12,240 bases of DNA, taken from NCBI GenBank assembly GCA_964458125.1, contig CAYWHE010000123.1, positions 1-12,240 of the forward strand. Reading direction: 5' to 3'. The position numbers were made by a program, and so were the translations under genes. The notes below the pieces were generated by a model, which saw only the letters and a program-made list of their open reading frames with translations, made no database searches and was not told the DNA's origin. Every line of letters starts with the position of its first letter. The first letter of the stretch is position 1. This stretch comes from CAYWHE01 sp964458125. Lineage in GTDB: Bacteria; Bacteroidota; Bacteroidia; AKYH767-A; OLB10. Below, in pieces: positions 6,352 to 12,240 of the stretch.

Positions 6352-8664
6352 TTACCGGCGGCGTTTTCCTGTTTTCTTTCCCGGTGGTCTGTGTTTGTTT
6401 TTTATCCCCGGTTTGTGCCTGTCATTCATCTGGATTCGCTCTCTTTTTCCGTCCTCTTCGCCGGCGGAATAAAGTTCAAAGTTAATTTGCTTGCGCGCCA
6501 GGTCGGTGCTTTTCAGCAGCACACGGATCGGATCCCCCAGCTGGAACTTCTTCTTGCTGCGGTGACCGATGATGCAGTAATTGATTTCATCCAGGGAATA
6601 GTAATCATCCACCAGGTCCCGGAGACGGATCAGCCCTTCACATTTGTTTTCAGTCAGCTCCACGTACATGCCCCACTCCGTCACCCCGGAGATGATGCCG
6701 TCAAAAAGCTCACCCTTTTTATCCGACAGGAACTGCACCTGCTTGTATTTGACGGATGCGCGCTCCGCTTCCGCGGCTTTCATTTCCATATCGGTGCTGT
6801 GCCTGCATTGCTTTTCGTATACGGTTAACTGCACAGGTTTACCGCCGTCCAGGTAATGCTGAAGCAGCCGGTGCGCCATGACATCCGGGTACCGCCTGAT
6901 CGGGGAGGTGAAGTGAGTGTAATAACCGAAGGCCAGCCCGTAATGCCCGATGTTTTCAGTGGAATAAACGGCCTTCGACATGGTCCGTATCGCCAGTTGT
7001 TCGAGCACGTTTTGTTCTTTCTTCCCATTCACATCCCGCACCAGGGCATTGATGGAACTGGCAATTTCCCGGTCGGAAGAAGTTTTGATGCGGTAGCCGA
7101 ACTGCCCGGCAAACCGTGCAAAGGTACTGAGCTTTTCGGGGTTCGGAACATCGTGAATCCGGTAAACGAAGGGCAGCTGCTGGCGATGGACGTCCTTTGT
7201 TTTTTTGTGTTCCCGGTCATTGGGATAGTGCGCCTGGTGCTTTCCAATAAACTCCGCCACCTTGCGGTTGGCCAGCAGCATGAACTCTTCGATGAGCTTA
7301 TTGGAATCCTTGTTTTCCTTCAGGAATACGCCCAACGGATTTCCTTTTTCATCGAGGCGGAATTTGACCTCCACTTTATCAAAATTGATGGCCCCGTTGC
7401 GGAAACGGATTTCCCGCAGCTTTTTGGCCAGCCTGTCCAGAATAAGTATTTCATCGCTTAACGGACCATGCCCGGTTTCAATCACCTCCTGCGCTTCTTC
7501 ATAGGTGAAGCGCCTGTCGGAATAGATAACGGTCCGGCCATACCATTCACTGGTGATTTCGGCCTGTTCATTGATTTCAAATACGGTCGAGAAGCAAAGC
7601 TTTTCTTCCTCCGGGCGAAGGGAACAGACATGATTGGATAACTTTTCCGGCAACATGGGAATCACGCGGTCCACGAGGTAAATGGAAGTGGCCCGCGAAA
7701 ACCCTTCCTGGTCCAACGCGGTTTCGGGTTTCATGTAATGGGAAACATCGGCAATGTGAATGCCGATTTCATAACGGCCCTTTTCCAGTTGTTTAAAGGA
7801 CAGGGCATCATCAAAATCCTTGGCGTCGGCGGGATCAATGGTAAAGGTGGTGACCTTCCGGAAGTCCCTGCGCTTGCTGATTTCCGCTGTTGAAATTTCA
7901 AACGGAATGGCATCGGCCTCCTTTTCCACTTCCGGTGGAAAGGCAAGAGGAAAACCGTATTCCACCAGGATGGCATCCATTTCGGCATTGTTCTCTCCGG
8001 GAAAGCCCAGTATCCGTATGATTTCACCGGTCGGGTTCCTCGCGCCTTCCTCCCATTCGATGATGCGTGCAACCGCCTTCTGTCCGTTTTTTACACCCAT
8101 CAGGTGCTGGGGTGGAATGAAAATATCAATGTTCATCTTGCTGCTGTCGGGTACCAGGAAGGCAAAACGCGGAGATACCTGGACCACCCCTGCAAATTCA
8201 TTTTTTGCCCGTTGCAGGATTTCCACCACCTCGCCTTCCAGGCGCCTGCCTTCTCTTTTGGCCAACAGGCTGACCTTTACCAGGTCACCGTTCATGGCGT
8301 TCCGCACATTTCGGGGCGCAATGTAAATGTCGTCCTCATAGGATTCGTTCATCACATAGGCGGAACCCGTGGAAGTAATGTCTATGCGTCCTTCCAGGTA
8401 ATTTTTAACCGGGAACAACTTGAATTTGTGACGTTCGGGTTCGATAATTTCACCCGAAACAAGCAGTTCATTCAGGCATTTCAACAGGATATGCCTCCAT
8501 TCATTCTTATCCCGGCTTTCCAGGTAAAAGCCTTCCTCTTCCAGGAGGGTGATGTGACGAAGCAGTTGCTTGTGATTGAAATTTTTGGTCGGATGTTTTT
8601 GAAAAACCGACAGCATGAGCTTTTTCAGCTGCACTTCAGGAGATGAAGTTTTTTTTGACTGCAT
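6352..8664 (-). CDS. rnr: Ribonuclease R (RNB-family 3'-5' exoribonuclease)
   Basis: A cytoplasmic processive 3'-5' exoribonuclease that degrades structured RNA, mRNA fragments and defective rRNA. The 770-residue protein has the full RNase R order: an N-terminal winged-helix region (about 10-80), cold-shock domains (about 90-215), the RNB catalytic domain (about 265-605) and an S1 domain (about 650-733). It ends in a Lys/Arg-rich tail (PGKKTGKRRR) typical of RNase R rather than RNase II. The catalytic motif TIDPADAKDFDDALS lies at 275-289, supplying Asp277, 283, 285 and 286, with HFTSPIRRYPD at 584-594. Residues about 474-497 form a charged His/Lys-rich insert before FVYRIHD. It is probably last in the leftward operon, 66 bases after the GreA-like gene. 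No Shine-Dalgarno precedes the ATG (AATAACCC), which is common in this phylum. Confidence 0.96.
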   Translation of the reverse strand: MQSKKTSSPEVQLKKLMLSVFQKHPTKNFNHKQLLRHITLLEEEGFYLESRDKNEWRHILLKCLNELLVSGEIIEPERHKFKLFPVKNYLEGRIDITSTGSAYVMNESYEDDIYIAPRNVRNAMNGDLVKVSLLAKREGRRLEGEVVEILQRAKNEFAGVVQVSPRFAFLVPDSSKMNIDIFIPPQHLMGVKNGQKAVARIIEWEEGARNPTGEIIRILGFPGENNAEMDAILVEYGFPLAFPPEVEKEADAIPFEISTAEISKRRDFRKVTTFTIDPADAKDFDDALSFKQLEKGRYEIGIHIADVSHYMKPETALDQEGFSRATSIYLVDRVIPMLPEKLSNHVCSLRPEEEKLCFSTVFEINEQAEITSEWYGRTVIYSDRRFTYEEAQEVIETGHGPLSDEILILDRLAKKLREIRFRNGAINFDKVEVKFRLDEKGNPLGVFLKENKDSNKLIEEFMLLANRKVAEFIGKHQAHYPNDREHKKTKDVHRQQLPFVYRIHDVPNPEKLSTFARFAGQFGYRIKTSSDREIASSINALVRDVNGKKEQNVLEQLAIRTMSKAVYSTENIGHYGLAFGYYTHFTSPIRRYPDVMAHRLLQHYLDGGKPVQLTVYEKQCRHSTDMEMKAAEAERASVKYKQVQFLSDKKGELFDGIISGVTEWGMYVELTENKCEGLIRLRDLVDDYYSLDEINYCIIGHRSKKKFQLGDPIRVLLKSTDLARKQINFELYSAGEEDGKRERIQMNDRHKPGIKNKHRPPGKKTGKRRR

Positions 8665-8730
8665 GGGTTATTGGTATTGCTGTATATATAGTCGTTTTGA
8701 AAATGAGGGGCTGCCGGCTGGTACCGGAAC

Positions 8731-9189
8731 CTATAAAACGCGGTGGATAATGTATAATAATTCCTGGTGAATGAAACGGTCTCCCGCTTTTTTCCCTGAT
8801 AACAACTGCCCGATGGGAGAGGCCGGCGCAACCGCGTATACGGTAACCGTACCAACGATGATTTTTCCCAGGCCCAGGCTCAGGTAAAAAAGACCTGCGC
8901 TGGTTTCCGCCAGGGATCCCGTTTGTATGAAAAAGGAAGAAATAAAGGGGCGTATCTGCTCCAGTTTTTTTTTATTCTCCAGGGCATTATGCAAGGCTAT
9001 GGCATGCCGGTGACGTTCCAGCTGCATCATCGACCTTCCGGTTTCATGTTTGTCCCCGGCGGAACTTTTGGTTTCATCGTTGGCTGCTGCCTGCGCCTCT
9101 TCCATGGCCAGCCGGGCCGTCTCAATCCGGCGGCCGGCTTCCTCCAGGCAGGCCTGGTGAATGGCTTCTTTATGGAGCATGATGTTCAT
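8731..9189 (-). CDS. GreA/GreB-like transcription factor (often mislabelled 3-oxoacyl-ACP synthase)
   Basis: A 152-residue protein with GreA-like layout. Residues about 7-80 are predicted as an antiparallel coiled coil whose tip carries NDETKSSAGDKHET (37-50). The C-terminal part ends in an FKBP-like region with SPIGQLLSGKKAGDRF (124-139), close to the GreA C-terminal signature. GreA places catalytic Asp and Glu in a G-D-x-x-E tip; here G45-D46-K47-H48-E49 keeps that spacing. The inferred role is binding in the RNA polymerase secondary channel, either cleaving backtracked transcripts or modulating polymerase. From memory, relatives in Bacteroidota are often annotated 3-oxoacyl-ACP synthase, but no thiolase-fold features are present and the protein is far too short. 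The ATG at 9189 follows AGGAG (10 bases before it), only 19 bases after the epimerase stop, so the two genes are co-transcribed. Confidence 0.78.
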   Translation of the reverse strand: MNIMLHKEAIHQACLEEAGRRIETARLAMEEAQAAANDETKSSAGDKHETGRSMMQLERHRHAIALHNALENKKKLEQIRPFISSFFIQTGSLAETSAGLFYLSLGLGKIIVGTVTVYAVAPASPIGQLLSGKKAGDRFIHQELLYIIHRVL

Positions 9190-9208
9190 GTTGACGTGGC
9201 TCCTGGGA

Positions 9209-9619
9209 TCAGGATTTTTTTTCCTGGCATAGTTCGATCAGCACCCCGTTGGTACCCCTGGGATGCAGGAAACAGACCAGTTTATTATCAGCCCCGGGCC
9301 TGGGTTCATCCGACAACAACTGAAATCCGCCCTCCTTTAAACGCTTCATTTCGGCCAGGATGTCCTCCACTTCAAAAGCGATGTGATGGATGCCTTCCCC
9401 TTTCTTTTCAATGAATCTGGCCAGGACGCTGTCTGGTCCGGTGGCTTCCAGCAATTCGATCTTGTTCGGACCCGACTGAAAAAAGGATGTGGATACCTGT
9501 TCGGTGGGAACCACTTCCGTTTTATAGGGACGGGTCCCGGTGAGCAACGTAAACAAATTATTGGAGGCCTCCAGGTTTTTAACGGCTATGCCGATGTGTT
9601 CAATTTTTTTCAGGTTCAT
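9209..9619 (-). CDS. mce: Methylmalonyl-CoA epimerase
   Basis: Interconverts the (R) and (S) forms of methylmalonyl-CoA, linking methylmalonyl-CoA mutase with propionyl-CoA metabolism in the cytoplasm. The 136-residue length is normal for this small vicinal-oxygen-chelate enzyme. The two beta-alpha-beta-beta-beta modules are visible. The first has HIGIAVKNLEAS (8-19) and NKIELLEA (52-59). The second has GIHHIAFEVEDI (76-87) and FLHPRGTNGVLIEL (117-130). Metal ligands expected for the family are present as His8, Glu55, His78 or His79, and Glu129; Glu55 stands where some members have Gln. The start codon lies inside the end of the rhomboid gene (20-base overlap), indicating translational coupling. 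AGGA stands two bases before the ATG. No mutase subunit is seen in the window. Confidence 0.93.
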   Translation of the reverse strand: MNLKKIEHIGIAVKNLEASNNLFTLLTGTRPYKTEVVPTEQVSTSFFQSGPNKIELLEATGPDSVLARFIEKKGEGIHHIAFEVEDILAEMKRLKEGGFQLLSDEPRPGADNKLVCFLHPRGTNGVLIELCQEKKS

Positions 9620-10328
9620 GATCCTGACGGGGTTTTTCTTTATAAATATAATGAATGCTCACTTCGTTTTCCGTTTCCTCTTTTTTGGGTTCATCGGTCA
9701 GGCCGGTTATCGCCTCCTGCTTTTCCTGTTCTTCCTCCGGTTCCACTTCCCATGAATAGCCGGGACGCTGGGGTCCTTCGTGGCGGAACAACACCGCACA
9801 GAGAATGCCGGCCAGGGAACCAAAGAGATGAGCTTCCCAGGAAATCCCCCTCCATAGCGGGAAAATACCCCAAACCATGCTCCCGTAAAGAAACACGACC
9901 AGGAGCGAGAGGGCCATCAGCCGGGTATCCTTTCTCAGGATACCGCTGAAAAACAGGAAAAACGCCAGCCCGTATACGATTCCGCTGGCGCCGATGTGGT
10001 AGACCTCACGCCCTCCCAGCCAGAGCGCAGCCCCGCTGAGCAGGTAAATGAGGGAGAACACTTTCATGGCCAGGGGTCCGTAAAAATACACCAGCCCCGC
10101 TCCCAGCAACAGCAAAGGAATGGAATTGGAAGCCAGGTGCGTGAGATCGCCATGCACAAAAGGTGCGGTCAGGATGCCTTTCAGCCCTTCCCAATGCCTG
10201 GGATAAACCCCGAACTCATCCAGGCGGTAACCGCTGCTTATTTCCATGTATTTCACCAGCCAGAGAACCAGTATGAAGAAGGCCGGAGGGATAAAAGAAT
10301 AAAGAATGATCCGGAGTTCCTTGTCCAT
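9600..10328 (-). CDS. Rhomboid-family intramembrane serine protease
   Basis: An inner-membrane protease that cleaves transmembrane segments of other proteins; the substrates are unknown. From the ATG at 10328 it has 242 residues with about six hydrophobic segments (roughly 7-27, 68-85, 87-104, 109-129, 134-156 and 165-182). Family motifs are present: HGDLTHLASN (59-68, the H-x4-H-x3-N pattern), catalytic Ser115 in GASG (113-116) and catalytic His167 in SWEAHLFG (163-170). Residues 185-242 form a strongly charged, Glu-rich cytoplasmic tail. An in-frame ATG at 10403 would add 25 residues, but I prefer 10328: MDKELRII leads straight into the first membrane segment, and a TAnnTTTG box lies just before it, inside the longer version. 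Its 3' end overlaps the epimerase start by 20 bases, making it the likely first gene of the operon. Confidence 0.9.
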   Translation of the reverse strand: MDKELRIILYSFIPPAFFILVLWLVKYMEISSGYRLDEFGVYPRHWEGLKGILTAPFVHGDLTHLASNSIPLLLLGAGLVYFYGPLAMKVFSLIYLLSGAALWLGGREVYHIGASGIVYGLAFFLFFSGILRKDTRLMALSLLVVFLYGSMVWGIFPLWRGISWEAHLFGSLAGILCAVLFRHEGPQRPGYSWEVEPEEEQEKQEAITGLTDEPKKEETENEVSIHYIYKEKPRQDHEPEKN

Positions 10329-10333
10329 GGTTG

Positions 10334-10341
10334 CAAAGGTA
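10334..10341 (-). promoter_or_regulatory. TAnnTTTG box for the rhomboid-led operon
   Basis: TACCTTTG on the minus strand fits TAnnTTTG exactly and ends only five bases before the ATG at 10328. Transcription would begin at or within a few bases of the start codon, implying a leaderless or nearly leaderless mRNA. No TTG is present at the expected -33 distance, which lowers confidence. Confidence 0.45.
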
Positions 10342-10350
10342 AACAGAAAA

Positions 10351-10380
10351 GCCGGGTTGGTGGTTTTTGAAAATCCCGGC
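10351..10380. repeat. Inverted repeat in the divergent rhomboid/WD40 spacer
   Basis: GCCGGG (10351-10356) and CCCGGC (10375-10380) are perfect 6-bp arms separated by 18 bases. They lie between the putative -7 boxes of two divergent genes. On the minus strand the second arm is followed by TTTTCTGTTT, vaguely terminator-like, but the loop is long. A shared operator is the other reading. Confidence 0.35.
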
Positions 10381-10409
10381 CTGCCAACGGTCGGCCTTCT
10401 CAAAAAATG

Positions 10410-10417
10410 TAATATTG
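10410..10417 (+). promoter_or_regulatory. Imperfect -7 box for the WD40 gene
   Basis: TAATATTG differs from TAnnTTTG by one base and is followed by C, as is frequent. It ends seven bases before the ATG at 10425, so the start site would again fall close to the start codon. No -33 TTG is seen at the right spacing. Confidence 0.35.
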
Positions 10418-10424
10418 CAGACCG

Positions 10425-11351
10425 ATGTCATTGACCGTTGAAAAACAATTCGCCCTCGCCGGGCATACCGGTTCCATTTACGCCCTGGAACAGGGGGCCA
10501 GGCCCCGGCAATTCTTCAGCGGGGGCAGCGACAGGCAACTGGTGAACTGGAACCTCGATAAACCGGGAGAAGGGGAGTCCATAGCCGCCATTCCGGGAAT
10601 CATTTACGCACTCCGGTTTCATCCCGCCTCCAATATGCTCTTCGCCGGGCAGTCACAGGGTGGAATTCACCTGCTGGACCTGGGCACTAAAAGGGAAATA
10701 AAGCTCCTGGCTTTTCACCGGGGACCCGTATTTGACCTCCTGGTGGCTGAAAAGCAACAGCTCCTGGTGTCGGCCGGGGGTGACGGAACCATTCATTTTA
10801 TCGATATGACGCATTTCAGGTCCCGGGCGGCCATTGAGGCAGGCCCTGTCAAAATACGCTGCCTGATGCTGAACCCTGAACAGGATAAACTCCTGGCCGG
10901 CTGCCAGGACGGGAGGATTTTAGTCATTAACATGAACAACCTGACACTTGAACATCAATGGCAGGCACACCAGGAAGGTTTTTCGGTGAATACCATGGCC
11001 ATCCTTCCAGGCAACAGGCAATTTGTATCCGGTGGAAGGGATGCCTGCATAAACTGTTATGAGGAAATTCCGGAGTTTAACCTCCTCCGGCGAATTCCGG
11101 CTCACCATTACGCGGTTTATCACCTCCTGGTAAGCCCCGGTCAGCGTTTTCTGGCCTCGGCCAGCCGGGATAAAACCATCAAGATCTGGGATCCCGTGCA
11201 CCTGACCGTATGGAAACGGCTGGATGCTTCCCTGGCCGGTCATGTGAATTCCGTGAACAGGTTAATATGGTCCGCTTCTGATAACCTGTTAATTTCAGCC
11301 GGAGATGACCGTATCATCCTGGGATGGAAACTTGATTTCCAGGAAAAATAA
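10425..11351 (+). CDS. WD40-repeat beta-propeller protein
   Basis: A 308-residue protein built almost entirely of WD40 repeats, with no signal peptide or membrane segment, so probably a cytoplasmic interaction scaffold. Seven blades can be traced by their closing strands: VNWNL (40-44), IHLLDL (81-86), IHFIDM (123-128), ILVINM (165-170), INCYEE (209-214), IKIWDP (252-257) and ILGWKL (298-303). The GH positions appear as AGHTGSIYA (12-20), AHHYAVYHL (226-234) and AGHVNSVNRL (271-280); the best S-x-D is SASRDKTIKIWD (245-256). Seven blades make one closed propeller with no catalytic or extra domain. Partners are unknown. It is divergent from the rhomboid operon with a 96-bp spacer and no clear Shine-Dalgarno. 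The family assignment is secure; the role is not. Confidence 0.9.
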   Translation: MSLTVEKQFALAGHTGSIYALEQGARPRQFFSGGSDRQLVNWNLDKPGEGESIAAIPGIIYALRFHPASNMLFAGQSQGGIHLLDLGTKREIKLLAFHRGPVFDLLVAEKQQLLVSAGGDGTIHFIDMTHFRSRAAIEAGPVKIRCLMLNPEQDKLLAGCQDGRILVINMNNLTLEHQWQAHQEGFSVNTMAILPGNRQFVSGGRDACINCYEEIPEFNLLRRIPAHHYAVYHLLVSPGQRFLASASRDKTIKIWDPVHLTVWKRLDASLAGHVNSVNRLIWSASDNLLISAGDDRIILGWKLDFQEK

Positions 11352-11485
11352 GCCCTGCCACTGAATCGACCGGGACGTACCAATGGATTTTAAAACATAA
11401 AGCATTGATTATGTATAATTTAAAATTTAAACTCCGATCCCTGGAGCTTGTTATGGAAACAGGAAATATTTCTGGGGTTAGGGTT

Positions 11486-11514
11486 TACTTTTGCCCTTTG
11501 GTGTAGTATATTTG
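11486..11514 (+). promoter_or_regulatory. Tandem TAnnTTTG boxes upstream of queA
   Basis: Two exact matches to the Bacteroidota -7 consensus lie 21 bases apart: TACTTTTG (11486-11493) and TATATTTG (11507-11514). The downstream box would give a leader of about 35-40 bases before the ATG at 11556. The TTTG of the upstream box lies 13 bases before the downstream box, too close for a standard -33 element. Either box could be the active one. Confidence 0.5.
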
Positions 11515-11520
11515 CACCCC

Positions 11521-11536
11521 GAAATTTTTGAATTTC
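11521..11536 (+). repeat. AT-rich inverted and direct repeat in the queA leader
   Basis: GAAATT-TTTG-AATTTC forms a perfect 6-bp inverted repeat. The word AAATTTTT also recurs at 11522-11529 and 11537-11544. It would lie at the 5' end of the queA transcript. The stem is weak because it is almost all A/T pairs. I see no preQ1 riboswitch signature here. Confidence 0.35.
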
Positions 11537-11555
11537 AAATTTTTAAGAGCGGTAT

Positions 11556-12240
11556 ATGAAGCTATCCCAATTCAAATTACATTTAAGTGATAATCTGCTG
11601 GCAACCCATCCTGCGGCCAATCGTGATGAATCAAGGCTGATGGTGGTGCACCGGAAAACCGGAAAAATTGAACATAAGATTTTCAAGGATATCCTCAGTT
11701 ATTTTAATGAGGGTGATGTGATGATATTGAACAATACCAAGGTTTTTCCCGCCAGGCTTTATGGAAACAAGGAAAAAACAGGAGCTAAAATAGAGGTCTT
11801 CCTGTTACGGGAACTCAACCGGGAAAGCAAACTCTGGGATGTACTGGTTGATCCTGCCCGGAAAATCCGTATAGGCAATAAGCTGTATTTTGGCGAGGAC
11901 GATGTACTGGTGGCCGAAGTGATCGACAACACCACTTCCCGCGGAAGAACCCTTCGTTTCCTTTATGACGGAACACCGGAGGAGTTTAAAAAGACGGTGG
12001 AAAGCCTGGGACATACCCCCCTTCCCAAATACATCAAGCGCAAAGCGGAGCCGGCCGATAAGGACCGGTACCAGACCGTATATGCCAAGCACGAAGGCGC
12101 TGTTGCGGCACCGACGGCAGGATTGCATTTCAGCAGGGAGTTGTTAAAACGCCTTGAACTCAAAGGGATTCAGTTTGCGGAAGTGACGCTGCATGTGGGA
12201 CTGGGCACCTTTCGCCCGGTGGAAGTGGAGGACCTGACCA
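11556..12240 (+). CDS. queA: S-adenosylmethionine:tRNA ribosyltransferase-isomerase (partial, 3' end cut off)
   Basis: Transfers and isomerises the ribosyl group of S-adenosylmethionine onto preQ1 at the tRNA wobble position, giving epoxyqueuosine, the penultimate form in queuosine synthesis. The frame runs from ATG 11556 off the right edge with no stop, giving 228 residues of a family usually near 350. Family motifs are clear: DVMILNNTKVFPARL (54-68), LGHTPLPKYIKR (151-162), YAKHEGAVAAPTAGLHF (176-192) and LHVGLGTFRPV (212-222). The N-terminus MKLSQFKLHLSDNLLATHPA is the expected family start, which fixes the start codon. AAGAGCGG lies upstream as a possible weak ribosome site. Nothing looks broken; the truncation is only the window edge. 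Confidence 0.95.
   Translation, partial: MKLSQFKLHLSDNLLATHPAANRDESRLMVVHRKTGKIEHKIFKDILSYFNEGDVMILNNTKVFPARLYGNKEKTGAKIEVFLLRELNRESKLWDVLVDPARKIRIGNKLYFGEDDVLVAEVIDNTTSRGRTLRFLYDGTPEEFKKTVESLGHTPLPKYIKRKAEPADKDRYQTVYAKHEGAVAAPTAGLHFSRELLKRLELKGIQFAEVTLHVGLGTFRPVEVEDLT

Noticed and set aside
6856..7461. 201-residue open frame opposite rnr
   Set aside because: Lies wholly inside the RNase R catalytic region on the other strand and shows no recognisable family.
10329..10403. Longer N-terminus of the rhomboid protein
   Set aside because: The extra residues (MRRPTVGRPGFSK...) are not membrane-like, and the region contains the TAnnTTTG promoter box.
11395..11414. ACATAA-N8-TTATGT inverted repeat after the WD40 gene as a terminator
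   Set aside because: The stem is six mostly A/T pairs and no T-run follows; too weak to call.
11430..11550. preQ1 riboswitch ahead of queA
   Set aside because: No pseudoknot-type stem with the A-rich tail of preQ1 riboswitches could be found; only promoter boxes and an AT-rich repeat are visible.

Overview
The window looks like chromosomal DNA from a member of the Bacteroidota, most likely near Chitinophagales/Sphingobacteriales. Three things point there. Two proteins end in type IX secretion (T9SS) C-terminal sorting domains. Several genes are preceded by the Bacteroidota -7 promoter element TAnnTTTG. The housekeeping genes resemble Bacteroidota versions, including a GreA-like protein usually mislabelled in that phylum. 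Base composition is moderate, and I see no tRNA, rRNA, CRISPR array, insertion sequence or phage gene.

Layout. (1) 1-192 is the 3' flank of the first gene and holds nothing convincing. (2) 193-1848 (-) encodes a secreted Omp28-family protein with SprB-like, fibronectin III and T9SS domains; its thioredoxin-like CxxC site has lost both cysteines. (3) 1849-2590 is a 742-bp AT-rich divergent intergenic region with a good promoter for the rightward gene and several inverted repeats. (4) 2591-6307 (+) encodes a 1238-residue secreted beta-propeller (Asp-box) protein with PKD, jelly-roll-like, Fn3-like and T9SS domains. (5) 10328-6352 (-) is a probable four-gene operon: rhomboid protease, methylmalonyl-CoA epimerase, GreA-like factor and RNase R. 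(6) 10425-11351 (+) encodes a seven-blade WD40 protein, divergent from the rhomboid gene. (7) 11556 to the right edge (+) is the 5' two-thirds of queA, behind tandem TAnnTTTG boxes.

How the genes work together. The two T9SS cargo proteins are divergently transcribed and probably exported to the surface or medium, but their substrates are unknown. The leftward operon mixes membrane proteolysis, propionate/methylmalonate carbon flow, transcription and RNA decay, so it reads as a housekeeping cluster rather than one pathway. QueA acts in tRNA queuosine synthesis. I found no convincing sign of a wholly new multi-gene system. The points most worth a second look are the cysteine-less Omp28 protein and the GreA-like factor that keeps the catalytic acidic pair spacing.
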